64,000 bases of DNA from Nostoc sp. NMS2 (GCF_017115105.1 NZ_JABXKH010000176.1:1-64000); one strand, 5' to 3'. Shown: positions 8,020-16,600, counted from the stretch's first letter. Translations and numbers: made by a program. Notes: generated from the letters alone by a model not told the origin.

Positions 8020-9151
8020 TTGTAGACTCTCTAGAGGGGCGGTTGCTATGTGAGAAGCAATACCTATGCAGCAATGGGGCAGGCAGTAATTATATGTATA
8101 ACAAGAAACTAAAAACTTTGACGAGATATTTCCTTCAAAGTTTGCTGAGTTTTACAAAAATTAAGTATCATTGTCTACACCTTTTATTACTCAGGTACTG
8201 AATATTTTTTTGCAAAAGTATGGGAGTATAGTAAATACGCTGAGAACTCAGTAATTACTACACGATATATAATCCTGCTGTTGCTATACCCGACAATACC
8301 AAAAACAGATATTAGTCAGGAATATTCAAGTTATAGTTGAGGCGATAACGCTGGCAACCAAAAATGATATAACTTAGATATTGGGGATCGTACTAGTTCT
8401 AGCTAGTACACAATAAAAAAGTCAGGTCACACACTAAATATAACAGCGCAAACCCTCATAATGGTAGATATGAGGTGTTAGGTTAGAAGCTGGGAAGCAG
8501 ACGCATAATAAATCATACTCAGAAAATACTGCTGTCAGCAACTCAAAGTTATAAATTGCAATCTCAACTATAAAAAAGCTAGAAGAACGCAAGAGTTTTT
8601 TACCAAACATAATTCAGGAGTCAGAAGTCAGAATGGGCTAAACCTAGCTATCCCCTAACAAAATGAATTATGTACGACTGTTGAAGCAGTGGGGTCTTGG
8701 GGTTTCCCCAAGTGGAGCAACTGCTGTTCACCGAAGGTGTGCCGGAAGCATCACCCGAAGGGTTAATGAATAACCAGGTTTAACACCCGCACCAAATTTT
8801 CAATTTGGTGGTCTTCAATCATTCGCGGGTCTGAATCCTCGACTGATTAATTCTGACTCCTGAATTCTTCTTCAAAAACCCAACTGCATTTAATGCCAAT
8901 TTGGGTTAAACGTTTGGGAACACAACAAAACTCACTTGGTAGATGCTCTAGCGGCTCGTGATGAGACACCACTAAACTATGAGGTTCCCTAAAGGCAGAT
9001 GCAGCTTGCATTAGCTGTTACACTTGTCAAGTTAACTATGTAAGTTAATTAAACAGCCTTTTAGTTTCACTCGATACAAAAATATTGTACCACCAAACAG
9101 CCGATATTATTTACCATTAACTAATGATTAACGATTAACAACTAATTATTA
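8020..9151. other. 1.1-kb intergenic region with an inverted-repeat element
   Basis: No coding frame of note. It holds the 8611-8866 element and, at 8880-9070, conserved-looking non-coding sequence in which I cannot recognise a known RNA family. Both flanking genes read away from this region, so promoters for both must lie inside it. Confidence 0.5.
8611..8866. mobile_element. MITE-like element with 16-bp terminal inverted repeats
   Basis: AATTCAGGAGTCAGAA (8611-8626) and its exact reverse complement (8851-8866) bound a 256-base block with internal hairpins (CTTGGGGTTTCCCCAAG; ACCAAATTTTCAATTTGGT). There is no coding capacity. A lone end with the same sequence plus the adjoining TAGCCCATTCTGACT occurs at 33330-33370, so the end is dispersed in the genome. 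Confidence 0.65.
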
Positions 9152-10156
9152 ATGAAAATTGTATTTTTTGGTACACCACAGTTTGCTGTACCCACATTGG
9201 AAAAGTTATTGAATCATTCAGAATTTGACGTGTTGGCAGTTGTCACTCAACCAGATAAACGCCGGGAACGGGGAAATAAACTTACGCCAACACCAGTAAA
9301 AGCGATCGCTACTGCTCACAACTTACCAGTGTGGCAACCCGAACGAGTCAAAAAAGATACAGAAACTTTAGCCAAACTGAAAGAATTAGACGCAGATGTG
9401 TTTGTTGTTGTCGCTTATGGACAGATTTTATCGGCAAAAATCTTAAAGATGCCAAAGTTGGGCTGTATAAATGTGCATGGCTCGATTTTACCTAAATATC
9501 GGGGTGCAGCGCCGATTCAGTGGTGTTTATATAACGGTGAGAAGGAAACGGGGATCACAACCATGTTAATGGATGTGGGGATGGATACTGGGCCAATGCT
9601 ACAAATAGCCACTACACCCATTGGATTACTGGATAATACCCAAGATTTAGCCGAAAGACTAGCTGCGATCGGTGGGGATTTGTTGGTGGAAACTCTGTTG
9701 AAGTTGGAACGGCAGGAAATTCAACCAATACCCCAAGATAATTTGTCAGCTACTTATGCACCTCTGATTCAAAAACAAGATTATGGTTTGGATTGGTCAA
9801 AAAGCGCCATCCAATTACACAATCAAATTAGAGGCTTTTACCCTAACTGCACGGCTAGCTTTCGTAACAACTTGTTAAAGATCGCCGCTTCGGTTCCCCT
9901 TAGTTGTGTATGCGATCGCAATCTACCATCAGAATTACAAGAATTAATTCACAAATTGCCTGATTTGTCAAATGTATCAGACAGACCGGGAGTTGTAGTA
10001 AACATTACTAAAGGCATTGGTGCGATCGTCCAAACTGGGGAAGGTTTGTTGCTGTTGCGAGAGGTTCAGCTAGCTGGGAAACGTCCCCAGTCGGGATGGG
10101 ATTTTGTTAATGGTACCCGCTTAACCGTGGGAGAAGTTTTTGGTGCGGGAAGTTGA
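9152..10156 (+). CDS. fmt: Methionyl-tRNA formyltransferase
   Basis: A 334-residue enzyme that transfers the formyl group from 10-formyl-THF to Met-tRNAi in the cytoplasm before translation initiation. MKIVFFGTPQFAVPTLEKLL opens the Rossmann-like domain; the catalytic and folate-binding patch INVHGSILPKYRGAAPIQW (about 105-123) and GMDTGPML (about 143-150) carry the family Asn-His-Asp. The C-terminal OB-type tRNA-binding domain (about 210-334) ends LLLLREVQLAGKRPQSG. Length is slightly over that of E. coli Fmt. Monocistronic; it converges on the next gene. Confidence 0.97.
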   Translation: MKIVFFGTPQFAVPTLEKLLNHSEFDVLAVVTQPDKRRERGNKLTPTPVKAIATAHNLPVWQPERVKKDTETLAKLKELDADVFVVVAYGQILSAKILKMPKLGCINVHGSILPKYRGAAPIQWCLYNGEKETGITTMLMDVGMDTGPMLQIATTPIGLLDNTQDLAERLAAIGGDLLVETLLKLERQEIQPIPQDNLSATYAPLIQKQDYGLDWSKSAIQLHNQIRGFYPNCTASFRNNLLKIAASVPLSCVCDRNLPSELQELIHKLPDLSNVSDRPGVVVNITKGIGAIVQTGEGLLLLREVQLAGKRPQSGWDFVNGTRLTVGEVFGAGS

Positions 10157-10180
10157 CGGGGATGATGGAGATGAGGGAGA

Positions 10181-10220
10181 TGTGGTTCGACTTCGCTCAC
10201 CAACCGGGAGATGAGGGAGA
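10181..10220. repeat. Dispersed repeat flanked by GAGATGAGG purine tract
   Basis: TGTGGTTCGACTTCGCTCAC and the following CAACCGGGAGATGAGGGAGA occur again inverted at 38635-38670. They lie inside a G/A-rich simple-sequence tract. Confidence 0.75.
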
Positions 10221-10251
10221 ATAATTTTTAACTCCTAACTCCTGTACAGAC

Positions 10252-10271
10252 AGACGCGATTAATCGCGTCT
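10252..10271. terminator. Palindrome between convergent genes
   Basis: A perfect 20-base palindrome (AGACGCGATTAATCGCGTCT) between the convergent ends of fmt and the DUF6464 gene. Similar palindromes recur at 45222-45245 and 49850-49937. It may serve as a two-way terminator, but no strong T-run follows, so it may be only a repeat. Confidence 0.45.
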
Positions 10272-10274
10272 CTC

Positions 10275-10628
10275 CTAAGACTTTTCATAAAAGCGGCAAG
10301 ATTCGCAAGGTCCATCTGGGTTAACTGCACAGCGAATGAGTTCTGAATGAGCATTGTAGCAGCAGGTGGCATCGCCAACTACCCAACGTCCACCTACTAA
10401 ACTTTTTTCAGATGGTCGTTTAGCAGACTGTACATAAATAGCAATATTATGTAAGCGGTAGCGCCCAGCTTTAAGTTGGTATTTATGGCGGCGTTCTAAA
10501 ACCGCATAAGTTTTACCTTCAAAATCGAGATAATTTCCGGGTTGGGGTGTCCAATCAAGTTGCACTTTACCGAGTGACTCACGCGGATGCGTCAGAATTA
10601 CCTCGGTTTGTAAAGAGTCTGGCTCCAT
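10275..10628 (-). CDS. DUF6464 family protein, Cys-containing
   Basis: A 117-residue cyanobacterial protein. The body contains RESLGKVQLDWTPQPGNYLD, a Tyr/Arg-rich YAVLERRHKYQLKAGRYRLH, and a C-terminal cluster of cysteines: CCYNAHS, IRCAVNPDGPCESCRFYE. The CxxxxxxxCxxC ending could bind a metal, which is inference. Members are common in cyanobacteria and of unknown function. It converges with fmt and lies about 107 bases downstream of the desaturase-like gene on the same strand. Confidence 0.75.
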   Translation of the reverse strand: MEPDSLQTEVILTHPRESLGKVQLDWTPQPGNYLDFEGKTYAVLERRHKYQLKAGRYRLHNIAIYVQSAKRPSEKSLVGGRWVVGDATCCYNAHSELIRCAVNPDGPCESCRFYEKS

Positions 10629-10735
10629 AAGCTTATGTGATTTGATTTACATTAGAAGGATCGTATAGCATAGCTTTCTTTAGCTTACCGAATTTAGATT
10701 ACAAGTTAATGATTAACTCTTGGCGTACCTACGGA

Positions 10736-12244
10736 TTACGGCAACCAAAAGTCAGGTAGGATAGATTTACCCAAGTCACGTAGAGTTTGGTTGAGCGATC
10801 GCGCCACTTGGATATGCGCTTCATCCTCTTCTACAGCTAAAATCTCGGCTGGCTGACCTTTTCCTAAATAAGACACCACCAAATTCGCCGCCTCTAAACC
10901 AGTAACATAAGCCTTTTCCTGTGACCAGGAACCATGACGGTTCACAATCCAATCCCCACTCATAAACACATTCTCAAAACTTGTCTTCGCGGGCAACATA
11001 TAACGATAGCTGCCAGGTGCAAAGTGAGTTACCGCCTGAGATAGCCGAATTACACTGCTATCAATTATCTTTGCCTGCCGAAAGGCCGGTACACAAGTTG
11101 CTAAATAATCCTGAACTATTGCTAAAATCTCCTCATCACTCAAACCCAAAAACTGATTTGCGTGATAAAAATCAGCTTCAATCACCGTTCCTGGCTCATC
11201 CCGATATTCATCATGTAGAGCATTCAAATCAAAAAACGTCCAACCTGTACTTGCATCAAATCCAAAACAAGCATTAGAAGGACGGGGAATATTAATTTTG
11301 CGGTCAAACCATAGCCGCGTTGCTAAAACATCAATCGCTCCTAAATTGCTCAAATTACGGAATTCTTCATGGCTTTGTAAACTAGGGCTAGTTGAGACAA
11401 TTTTCTTCATCCCCGCGATTCCAACTGCAAAAATCACGGCATCTGCATGAAAAACTTCATCACCGCAAACCACACCCTTAACTTGATTACTATCAACAAT
11501 TAAATCTGTAACTCGACGCTTGGACAACACCCGCGCACCAGCTTTTTCAATCCGTTCCACCCAAGGACGAAATATCTTTTCTCCAACAGTTCCCCGACAC
11601 CAAACTACATCAAAATCAGGTTGATGAGCCAGAATAAAAAAGTAAAGCATTCCTAAAGTTGCTGCGGCTGAACATTGTTCACCAGGGGCAAACAAACCCA
11701 CTAATAACATTGGTTCAAAAGCCTCGCGGTAAAGTCGTGCAGAAACGTTAAAGTCTTTGAACAATTCCCGGGCAGTTACAAAGTCATAGCGTCGCCAAGC
11801 ATTATCGGAATTGTCAAAATCAACAACAGCATACAGTAAAGGCAGGGCGCTCAGACGGTCAATTAGTGGCAATCGTTTAAACTGAGTATATAGAAAAGTT
11901 CCTAGTGGGGATGGGAGTCGCGGTAAGTCTTGAAAAATCGGTGATTCAACTTCCAAGCCTGCTGGCGAATATTGCGAAGAACGAGTCCAAGTAGTAAAAG
12001 GATTAATTTCTAATTGATTGATTAAAGAAAAAATATTTTTGTAAGGATACCAAAAGCCATGAATGCCAGCTTCAACAGATTTGCCGGCGGCTGTTTGCCA
12101 ACCTGCCACCAATCCACCTGGATAGGGGCCTGCTTCTAGAAGGGTAACATCATAGCCTTGTTTTGCCAAATGGTAGGTTGCTCCTAAACCAGCCCAACCA
12201 GCACCTACAACTACCACCCGTTTTTGTTGCGATCCTTCTACCAT
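10736..12244 (-). CDS. FAD-dependent oxidoreductase, phytoene/carotenoid desaturase-like
   Basis: A 502-residue flavoprotein. The N-terminal dinucleotide fold VVVGAGWAGLGATYHLAKQG plus TLLEAGPYPGG (about 11-45) binds FAD. The C-terminal FAD motif (about 445-475) reads VFMSGDWIVNRHGSWSQEKAYVTGLEAA, as in plant-type carotene desaturases. Middle patches LLVGLFAPGEQCSAAATLG and DLNALHDEY fit the amine-oxidase superfamily. It may dehydrogenate or isomerise a carotenoid, but it is a divergent paralogue rather than clear CrtP or CrtQ, so the substrate is unassigned. Monocistronic; it lies divergent to the methyltransferase at 12426. Confidence 0.8.
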   Translation of the reverse strand: MVEGSQQKRVVVVGAGWAGLGATYHLAKQGYDVTLLEAGPYPGGLVAGWQTAAGKSVEAGIHGFWYPYKNIFSLINQLEINPFTTWTRSSQYSPAGLEVESPIFQDLPRLPSPLGTFLYTQFKRLPLIDRLSALPLLYAVVDFDNSDNAWRRYDFVTARELFKDFNVSARLYREAFEPMLLVGLFAPGEQCSAAATLGMLYFFILAHQPDFDVVWCRGTVGEKIFRPWVERIEKAGARVLSKRRVTDLIVDSNQVKGVVCGDEVFHADAVIFAVGIAGMKKIVSTSPSLQSHEEFRNLSNLGAIDVLATRLWFDRKINIPRPSNACFGFDASTGWTFFDLNALHDEYRDEPGTVIEADFYHANQFLGLSDEEILAIVQDYLATCVPAFRQAKIIDSSVIRLSQAVTHFAPGSYRYMLPAKTSFENVFMSGDWIVNRHGSWSQEKAYVTGLEAANLVVSYLGKGQPAEILAVEEDEAHIQVARSLNQTLRDLGKSILPDFWLP

Positions 12245-12425
12245 CCCAGCCTCCGATTGTTGCTGTCCATCAACTAATGTATACGAACTTGTGTTCTGAT
12301 TGGATGACAGGTTGTTACTATAGCGGTTTTCTTTGGGATGCAGTTCAGTAAAAATGCCTTGCGGTTAATGCTGAGTTAAGAGTATAACAGAAAACAGACT
12401 TGACTATTGATGAGGAATAATCCTA

Positions 12426-13328
12426 ATGACTCAATTAGCAAATACAAAATTCAGTTTAAATGACTTTGAATTACGAGATGGCATTTATTTTCCTAGCGAC
12501 TATGAACAATTGAATAATACTCAACATAAAAAAACATGGGATGCAATTGGTAAAACATATTATGGTTCCCAAAAAATTGAAAAACTTGCAGATACATCGC
12601 CCATTAAACAAGATTACACTTTACTAACTGGCACACCTGGAGGTACTTGGAACAAATTCCCATTGAATAAATCTGTTGGCTCGATTCTAGAGATTGGCTC
12701 TGGTTATGGTCGCGCCCCTTTGCATCTCTCGAAAGCGAAAAATCTCAGATGCGAAAAATATTATGGTATTGATATTTCTGAACCTTTATTGCGGCGGTTA
12801 ATCAAGGTTAAACAAGAATATAATTTTTTTCCAGAAGCTGAATTTAACTTGATTTGTACTTCTGCTGAAATATTGCCTTTAGAAGATAATTCTATAGATT
12901 TGGTAATTTCTAACTGCGTCTTTATGCACATACCAGATGCACAATTAAGAAGCTTGTTAGCTGATATATCTCGCGTACTAAAACCTGGCGGAATTTTTGT
13001 TTTTAATCATTCATTTCATAACAAATCTTGTCCTTCTCATATTATCCATAATTTTATCAGAAGGCTAAATCCATTTGTGAGAAATCCAGTTTATCTCAAG
13101 CAATATTCTGCTGCTGAAATAAATGAAATGTTAGCTGACGCTGGCTTGCAAACTAAGTGCCCAGAATACATTGTGGAACCAACAGCAGAATATGCAATTT
13201 TGCCGGAAACTATTAAGGGAATTCCAGTACCCTTTGCTAATGCTATTAACAGAAGTCTTAAACCATCAGATGCTTTAAAAGAAACCTTGGCTTATGGTTT
13301 TAGTGCCTACAGCACGAAACTCGATTAA
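12426..13328 (+). CDS. Class I SAM-dependent methyltransferase
   Basis: A 300-residue enzyme with the methyltransferase fold in the middle: motif I VGSILEIGSGYGRAPLHLSK (about 81-100), acidic GIDISEP (about 114-120), motif II region LPLEDNSIDLVISNCVFMHI (about 151-170) and LADISRVLKPGGIFVFNHSF (about 179-198). This is the Methyltransf_11/25 type. The N-terminal 70 residues and C-terminal part are not diagnostic. The acceptor is unknown. It is the first gene right of the desaturase-like gene, transcribed away from it. Confidence 0.85.
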   Translation: MTQLANTKFSLNDFELRDGIYFPSDYEQLNNTQHKKTWDAIGKTYYGSQKIEKLADTSPIKQDYTLLTGTPGGTWNKFPLNKSVGSILEIGSGYGRAPLHLSKAKNLRCEKYYGIDISEPLLRRLIKVKQEYNFFPEAEFNLICTSAEILPLEDNSIDLVISNCVFMHIPDAQLRSLLADISRVLKPGGIFVFNHSFHNKSCPSHIIHNFIRRLNPFVRNPVYLKQYSAAEINEMLADAGLQTKCPEYIVEPTAEYAILPETIKGIPVPFANAINRSLKPSDALKETLAYGFSAYSTKLD

Positions 13329-13407
13329 GTAAGTAAACGTAAGACTTTAGGGGCAATTCATAAATTCCCCCTACTTACATAGAATTGGTATGAGAATTGC
13401 AAGCCGC

Positions 13408-13441
13408 AGATCCCCGACTTCCTAAAAGTTGCCGGGGATCT
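13408..13441. repeat. Hairpin repeat related to 443-475
   Basis: AGATCCCCGACTT and AAGTTGCCGGGGATCT face each other around a short loop; this is an imperfect copy of the palindrome at 443-475. Confidence 0.75.
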
Positions 13442-13482
13442 TGTTTATGTGCGTTTGATTCAGGATTGCTATATTTGTTAGG

Positions 13483-13530
13483 TAATTTACCAACTTTTAC
13501 CAACATATCAGAACTAAAGTTGGTAAATTA
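13483..13530. promoter_or_regulatory. Perfect 15-bp inverted repeat upstream of modBC
   Basis: TAATTTACCAACTTT (13483-13497) and AAAGTTGGTAAATTA (13516-13530) are exact reverse complements separated by 18 bases, ending 34 bases before the modBC start. A further half-site TTTTACCAACA lies in the loop. It does not match the enterobacterial ModE box (ATCGNTATATA type). It is either a regulator site or an RNA hairpin in the leader. Confidence 0.5.
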
Positions 13531-13564
13531 GGGATTAGTTAAGCTAATTCTTACCTACCCGACT

Positions 13565-15376
13565 ATGCCATTGGATTTATCGCCTCTTTGGATATCACTC
13601 AAAACTTCATTACTTGCTACATTTATCACCTTCTTTTTGGGTATTGCTGCCGCCTACTGGATGCTGGGATATCGTGGCAAAGGTAAATCGTTGATTGAGG
13701 GTATCTTTATTGCGCCACTGATTTTACCGCCTACAGTTGTCGGTTTCTTGTTGCTGCTATTTTTTGGCAAAAATGGCCCTGTAGGGAAACTCATGGCGGC
13801 TTTTGACTTCAGCATCGTCTTTACTTGGTATGGTGCTGCGATCGCAGCCACGGTTGTTTCTTTCCCATTAATGTATAAAACTGCATTGGGAGCCTTTGAA
13901 CAAATAGATGGCAACTTACTGCGAGTAGCTAGAACCCTTGGTGCAACCGAAACTACAATCTTTTGGCGCATCAGTTTACCCTTAGCACTACCTGGCATTG
14001 TAGCCGCTACAATGCTCGCTTTTGCCCGTGCTTTGGGAGAATTCGGCGCGACATTGATGTTGGCTGGTAATATTCCCGGACAAACGCAGACAATCCCAAT
14101 GGCGATTTATTTTGCTGTGGAAGCGGGAGCAATGAACGAAGCTTGGTTCTGGGCGATCGCAATTATGGTGATTTCTCTATCTGGAATAATTGCAGTCAAC
14201 TTCTGGCAAGAATTGAGGGAAAAGGGAAGGGGAGCAGGGGGCAGGGAGCAGGGAGCAGGGAGAGCAGGGGGAGAAAATCTTTATACTCCGCAATCTAGCT
14301 TTGAATCTGGTGGATTGTTAGTCAACATTGAAAAAGTACTTCCTAGCTTTGATTTAAAAGTTGCTTTCACTACTGATGAGCAACCTTTGGGGTTGTTAGG
14401 GGGTTCGGGAGCAGGTAAAAGCATGATTTTGCGCTGCCTTGCGGGGATAGAAACACCCTCTTGTGGGCGCATAGTTTTAAATGGCAGAGTCTTGTTTGAC
14501 TCGGAACAAGGAATTAATTTACCTAGCCGCGATCGCCGCATCGGTTTTTTAGTGCAGAATTACGCTCTCTTTCCACATTTGAGTGTGGCGCAAAATATTG
14601 CTTTCGGTTTGCCCAAAAAACTATCGGCTGGAAGTATTAGGGTACAGGTAGAAGAGCAATTAATCGCGATGCAGTTGCAGGGATTAGGCGATCGCTATCC
14701 GCACCAACTCTCTGGAGGACAACAACAACGGGTAGCCTTAGCAAGAGCATTAGCAAGTCAACCGGAAGCATTGCTTTTAGATGAGCCGTTCTCGGCACTT
14801 GACACCCATCTACGTAGTCAATTAGAGGAGCAAATGACAGAAACTCTAGCTGGCTACCAAGGTGTGACTCTATTTGTCACCCATAATATGGAAGAAGCTT
14901 ATCGGATTTGCCCAAATCTGTTGGTATTAGAACATGGGAAAGCCGTTCATTATGGCAGCAAATACGATATTTTCCAGCATCCTGCTACCGTTAGTGTGGC
15001 TCAACTTACTGGATGTAAAAACTTCTCCCGTGCTGTTCTCCAGTCATCACAACAGGTAGAAGCGATTGATTGGGGTTGTAGTCTCCAAGTCATTGAACCA
15101 GTCAACAGCGAATTATTTCACGTTGGCATTCGTGCCCATCAGTTCATTTTTACTAACGACTCATCACAAGAAAATACATTTCCCTGCTGGGTAGTACGAA
15201 CAAGTGAAACGCCCCACCGAATGACGTTGTTTCTCAAACTACATTCTGCTGGCAAGAACTCTCAAGATTACCATCTGCAAGCTGAAGTCTTCAAAGAAAA
15301 ATGGGCGACGATGAAAGACCAACCTTTTCCTTGGTATGTGCGTTTAGATCCTCTGCGCTTGATTTTGATGGAGTGA
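13565..15376 (+). CDS. modBC: Fused molybdate ABC transporter permease-ATPase ModBC
   Basis: A 603-residue fusion. Residues 1-218 are the ModB permease with five or six membrane segments and the EAA loop (RVARTLGATETTIFWRISLP, about 119-138). Residues 238-603 are ModC: Walker A LLGGSGAGKS (about 278-287), signature LSGGQQQRVALARALA (about 381), Walker B ALLLDEPFSALD, and a C-terminal MOP-like region from about 500. It imports molybdate or tungstate with a separate ModA. Such modBC fusions are known in heterocystous cyanobacteria, which need Mo for nitrogenase and nitrate reductase. Residues 219-236 are a Gly/Arg/Gln linker encoded by a genome-wide simple repeat. Confidence 0.93.
   Translation: MPLDLSPLWISLKTSLLATFITFFLGIAAAYWMLGYRGKGKSLIEGIFIAPLILPPTVVGFLLLLFFGKNGPVGKLMAAFDFSIVFTWYGAAIAATVVSFPLMYKTALGAFEQIDGNLLRVARTLGATETTIFWRISLPLALPGIVAATMLAFARALGEFGATLMLAGNIPGQTQTIPMAIYFAVEAGAMNEAWFWAIAIMVISLSGIIAVNFWQELREKGRGAGGREQGAGRAGGENLYTPQSSFESGGLLVNIEKVLPSFDLKVAFTTDEQPLGLLGGSGAGKSMILRCLAGIETPSCGRIVLNGRVLFDSEQGINLPSRDRRIGFLVQNYALFPHLSVAQNIAFGLPKKLSAGSIRVQVEEQLIAMQLQGLGDRYPHQLSGGQQQRVALARALASQPEALLLDEPFSALDTHLRSQLEEQMTETLAGYQGVTLFVTHNMEEAYRICPNLLVLEHGKAVHYGSKYDIFQHPATVSVAQLTGCKNFSRAVLQSSQQVEAIDWGCSLQVIEPVNSELFHVGIRAHQFIFTNDSSQENTFPCWVVRTSETPHRMTLFLKLHSAGKNSQDYHLQAEVFKEKWATMKDQPFPWYVRLDPLRLILME
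14221..14272 (+). repeat. GGGAGCAGG-type simple repeat forming the ModB-ModC linker
   Basis: A G/A-rich tract built from GGGAGCAGG units encodes Gly/Arg/Gln/Ala between the permease and ATPase. The same motif, in either orientation, fills intergenic gaps here at 38672-38725, 43800-43830, 53090-53130 and 54415-54440. Confidence 0.85.
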
Positions 15377-15397
15377 ACGCAGAGATACACACGATAT

Positions 15398-15746
15398 AGG
15401 AAAGTTTCAAACCAAGAGATAAAGAAGAACAGGCTAAACTTTCAGAGATTATTAATATTCTCAACAAAAGATTTAGAACTGATTTTACTGAAGCAGACAA
15501 ATATTTTTTCAGCCAAATTGAAGAAGCACTAGTTCAGATAAGACATTATCACAACAAGCTAAAAGTAACTCAATTCAGAACTTTAAATATGGCTTTGAGG
15601 ATGCATTTCTGACAAAGCTGATTGAGCGAATGGATTTAAATCAAGATATTTTTACCAAAATCATAAATTTTAAAGATTTTGGTGAAGTAGTCAAAGAGTG
15701 GATGCTAAGGAAAGTGTATACAAGGTTGACACAAGAGTTCAGCTAA
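15398..15746 (+). pseudogene. Remnant of type I restriction subunit HsdR (C-terminus)
   Basis: Two overlapping frames preserve the HsdR C-terminal helical domain. The first reads KLSEIINILNKRFRTDFTEA then DKYFFSQIEEAL; after a shift near 15540 the second reads QNFKYGFEDAFLTKLIERMD then NFKDFGEVVKEWMLRKVY, ending at TAA 15744-15746. The order matches the conserved tail of type I restriction endonuclease R subunits. Everything upstream, including the helicase and nuclease domains, is missing; the fragment begins 20 bases after modBC. Confidence 0.75.
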
Positions 15747-15768
15747 CAAAAATGATTAAATTACTTCA

Positions 15769-15800
15769 AGCGCCCAGACCCTAAAGAGTCTGAGCGCTTG
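15769..15800 (-). terminator. Hairpin downstream of the Cys/Met-rich protein gene
   Basis: AAGCGCCCAGAC and GTCTGAGCGCTT can pair with one mismatch/bulge around a CCTAAAGA loop. It lies 40 bases past the stop of the minus-strand gene; no immediate T-run, so a weak terminator at best. Confidence 0.45.
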
Positions 15801-15839
15801 AATATTAGGTTGCAGAGAAACTTCTGCTAGTTAGAGAAA

Positions 15840-16214
15840 TTAAGCAGGCATCATTTGCATACTTCTGCAAGATTCTGCACATTTGCGGCAAGCAGCAGCA
15901 CATTCCATCATTTTCATGTCATCGCTCATCATCTCACACTCCATTGCAGTGCGATCGCACATTTGGGCGCAGAGCATACAAGTGCTTTCCATGAACTCAG
16001 AACCGCTCATCATCATATTCATACACATCATGCACATTTCAGAGCAATCGCGCATCATACTCATCATGCTCATCATGTCCTTGTCCATCTGCATACCACC
16101 TTTGGCCATGCAGTAGGTCATGGTTTCCATGCACATTTTATGACAGTCCATACAAGCTTCCATACAAGCTTGCATTTCGGCAGTCATAGTTTCAGTCATC
16201 ATCATCATCATCAT
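15840..16214 (-). CDS. Four-helix-bundle copper-binding type protein (DUF326), Met/Cys-rich
   Basis: A 124-residue protein with about 16 Cys and about 35 Met. Cysteines are spaced along predicted helices as CxxxC pairs (ACMEACMDCHKMC, RDCSEMCMMCMN, CMLCAQMCDR, ECAAACRKCAESC), the layout of the DUF326/Csp-type four-helix copper-storage proteins, where the Cys point into the bundle and hold many Cu(I) ions. The extra Met is unusual and fits Cu(I) or Ag(I). The run of six Met at the N-terminus makes the exact start uncertain. A promoter and dyad lie upstream. No signal peptide, so cytosolic storage or detoxification is inferred. Confidence 0.85.
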   Translation of the reverse strand: MMMMMMTETMTAEMQACMEACMDCHKMCMETMTYCMAKGGMQMDKDMMSMMSMMRDCSEMCMMCMNMMMSGSEFMESTCMLCAQMCDRTAMECEMMSDDMKMMECAAACRKCAESCRSMQMMPA

Positions 16215-16252
16215 TATGAAGTACCTCTTGATTTTTTTGATGCCTAAAGAGT

Positions 16253-16303
16253 GTCCTTGTAAGGACTACTCACAACATTAATCCTATCCTTTTCAAGAGT
16301 CAA
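16253..16303 (-). promoter_or_regulatory. Sigma70-type promoter and dyad upstream of the Cys/Met-rich gene
   Basis: On the minus strand TTGACT (16303-16298), a 17-base spacer and TAATGT (16280-16275) form a promoter about 65 bases before the gene. Just downstream, near the expected start of transcription, is GTCCTTGTAAGGAC (16253-16266), a dyad with 6-bp arms. The placement fits a metal-responsive repressor site; this is inferred from position only. Confidence 0.55.
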
Positions 16304-16600
16304 TGGGAGTTTTTTGTCCAGAATTCAGAAGCCTACTATCCCGATATAATTACCGGAAATTTGGGCAAATCCTACAGAAGTTTTGTGCTGTTTTTTTGGT
16401 TATTCTTACATATTAAGGCTTAGAAACTCTCGTTGTGGAGTGGGGTTTTATTGAGCAAGACAACTTTTATATCAGCTAGCAAAAGTTAGAGCTATAACCT
16501 GGACACAAACTAATGTCATGATTTCTTGACAAATGCTTTTTTGGAAGCATTTATTAAATTATATTAAGCTAGTATTTATTAGCTCTAATGAATATTTGTT

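Noticed and set aside
15855..16247. 130-codon His-rich plus-strand frame
   Set aside because: It is the antisense shadow of the Met/Cys-rich copper-binding type gene (ATG codons read as CAT).
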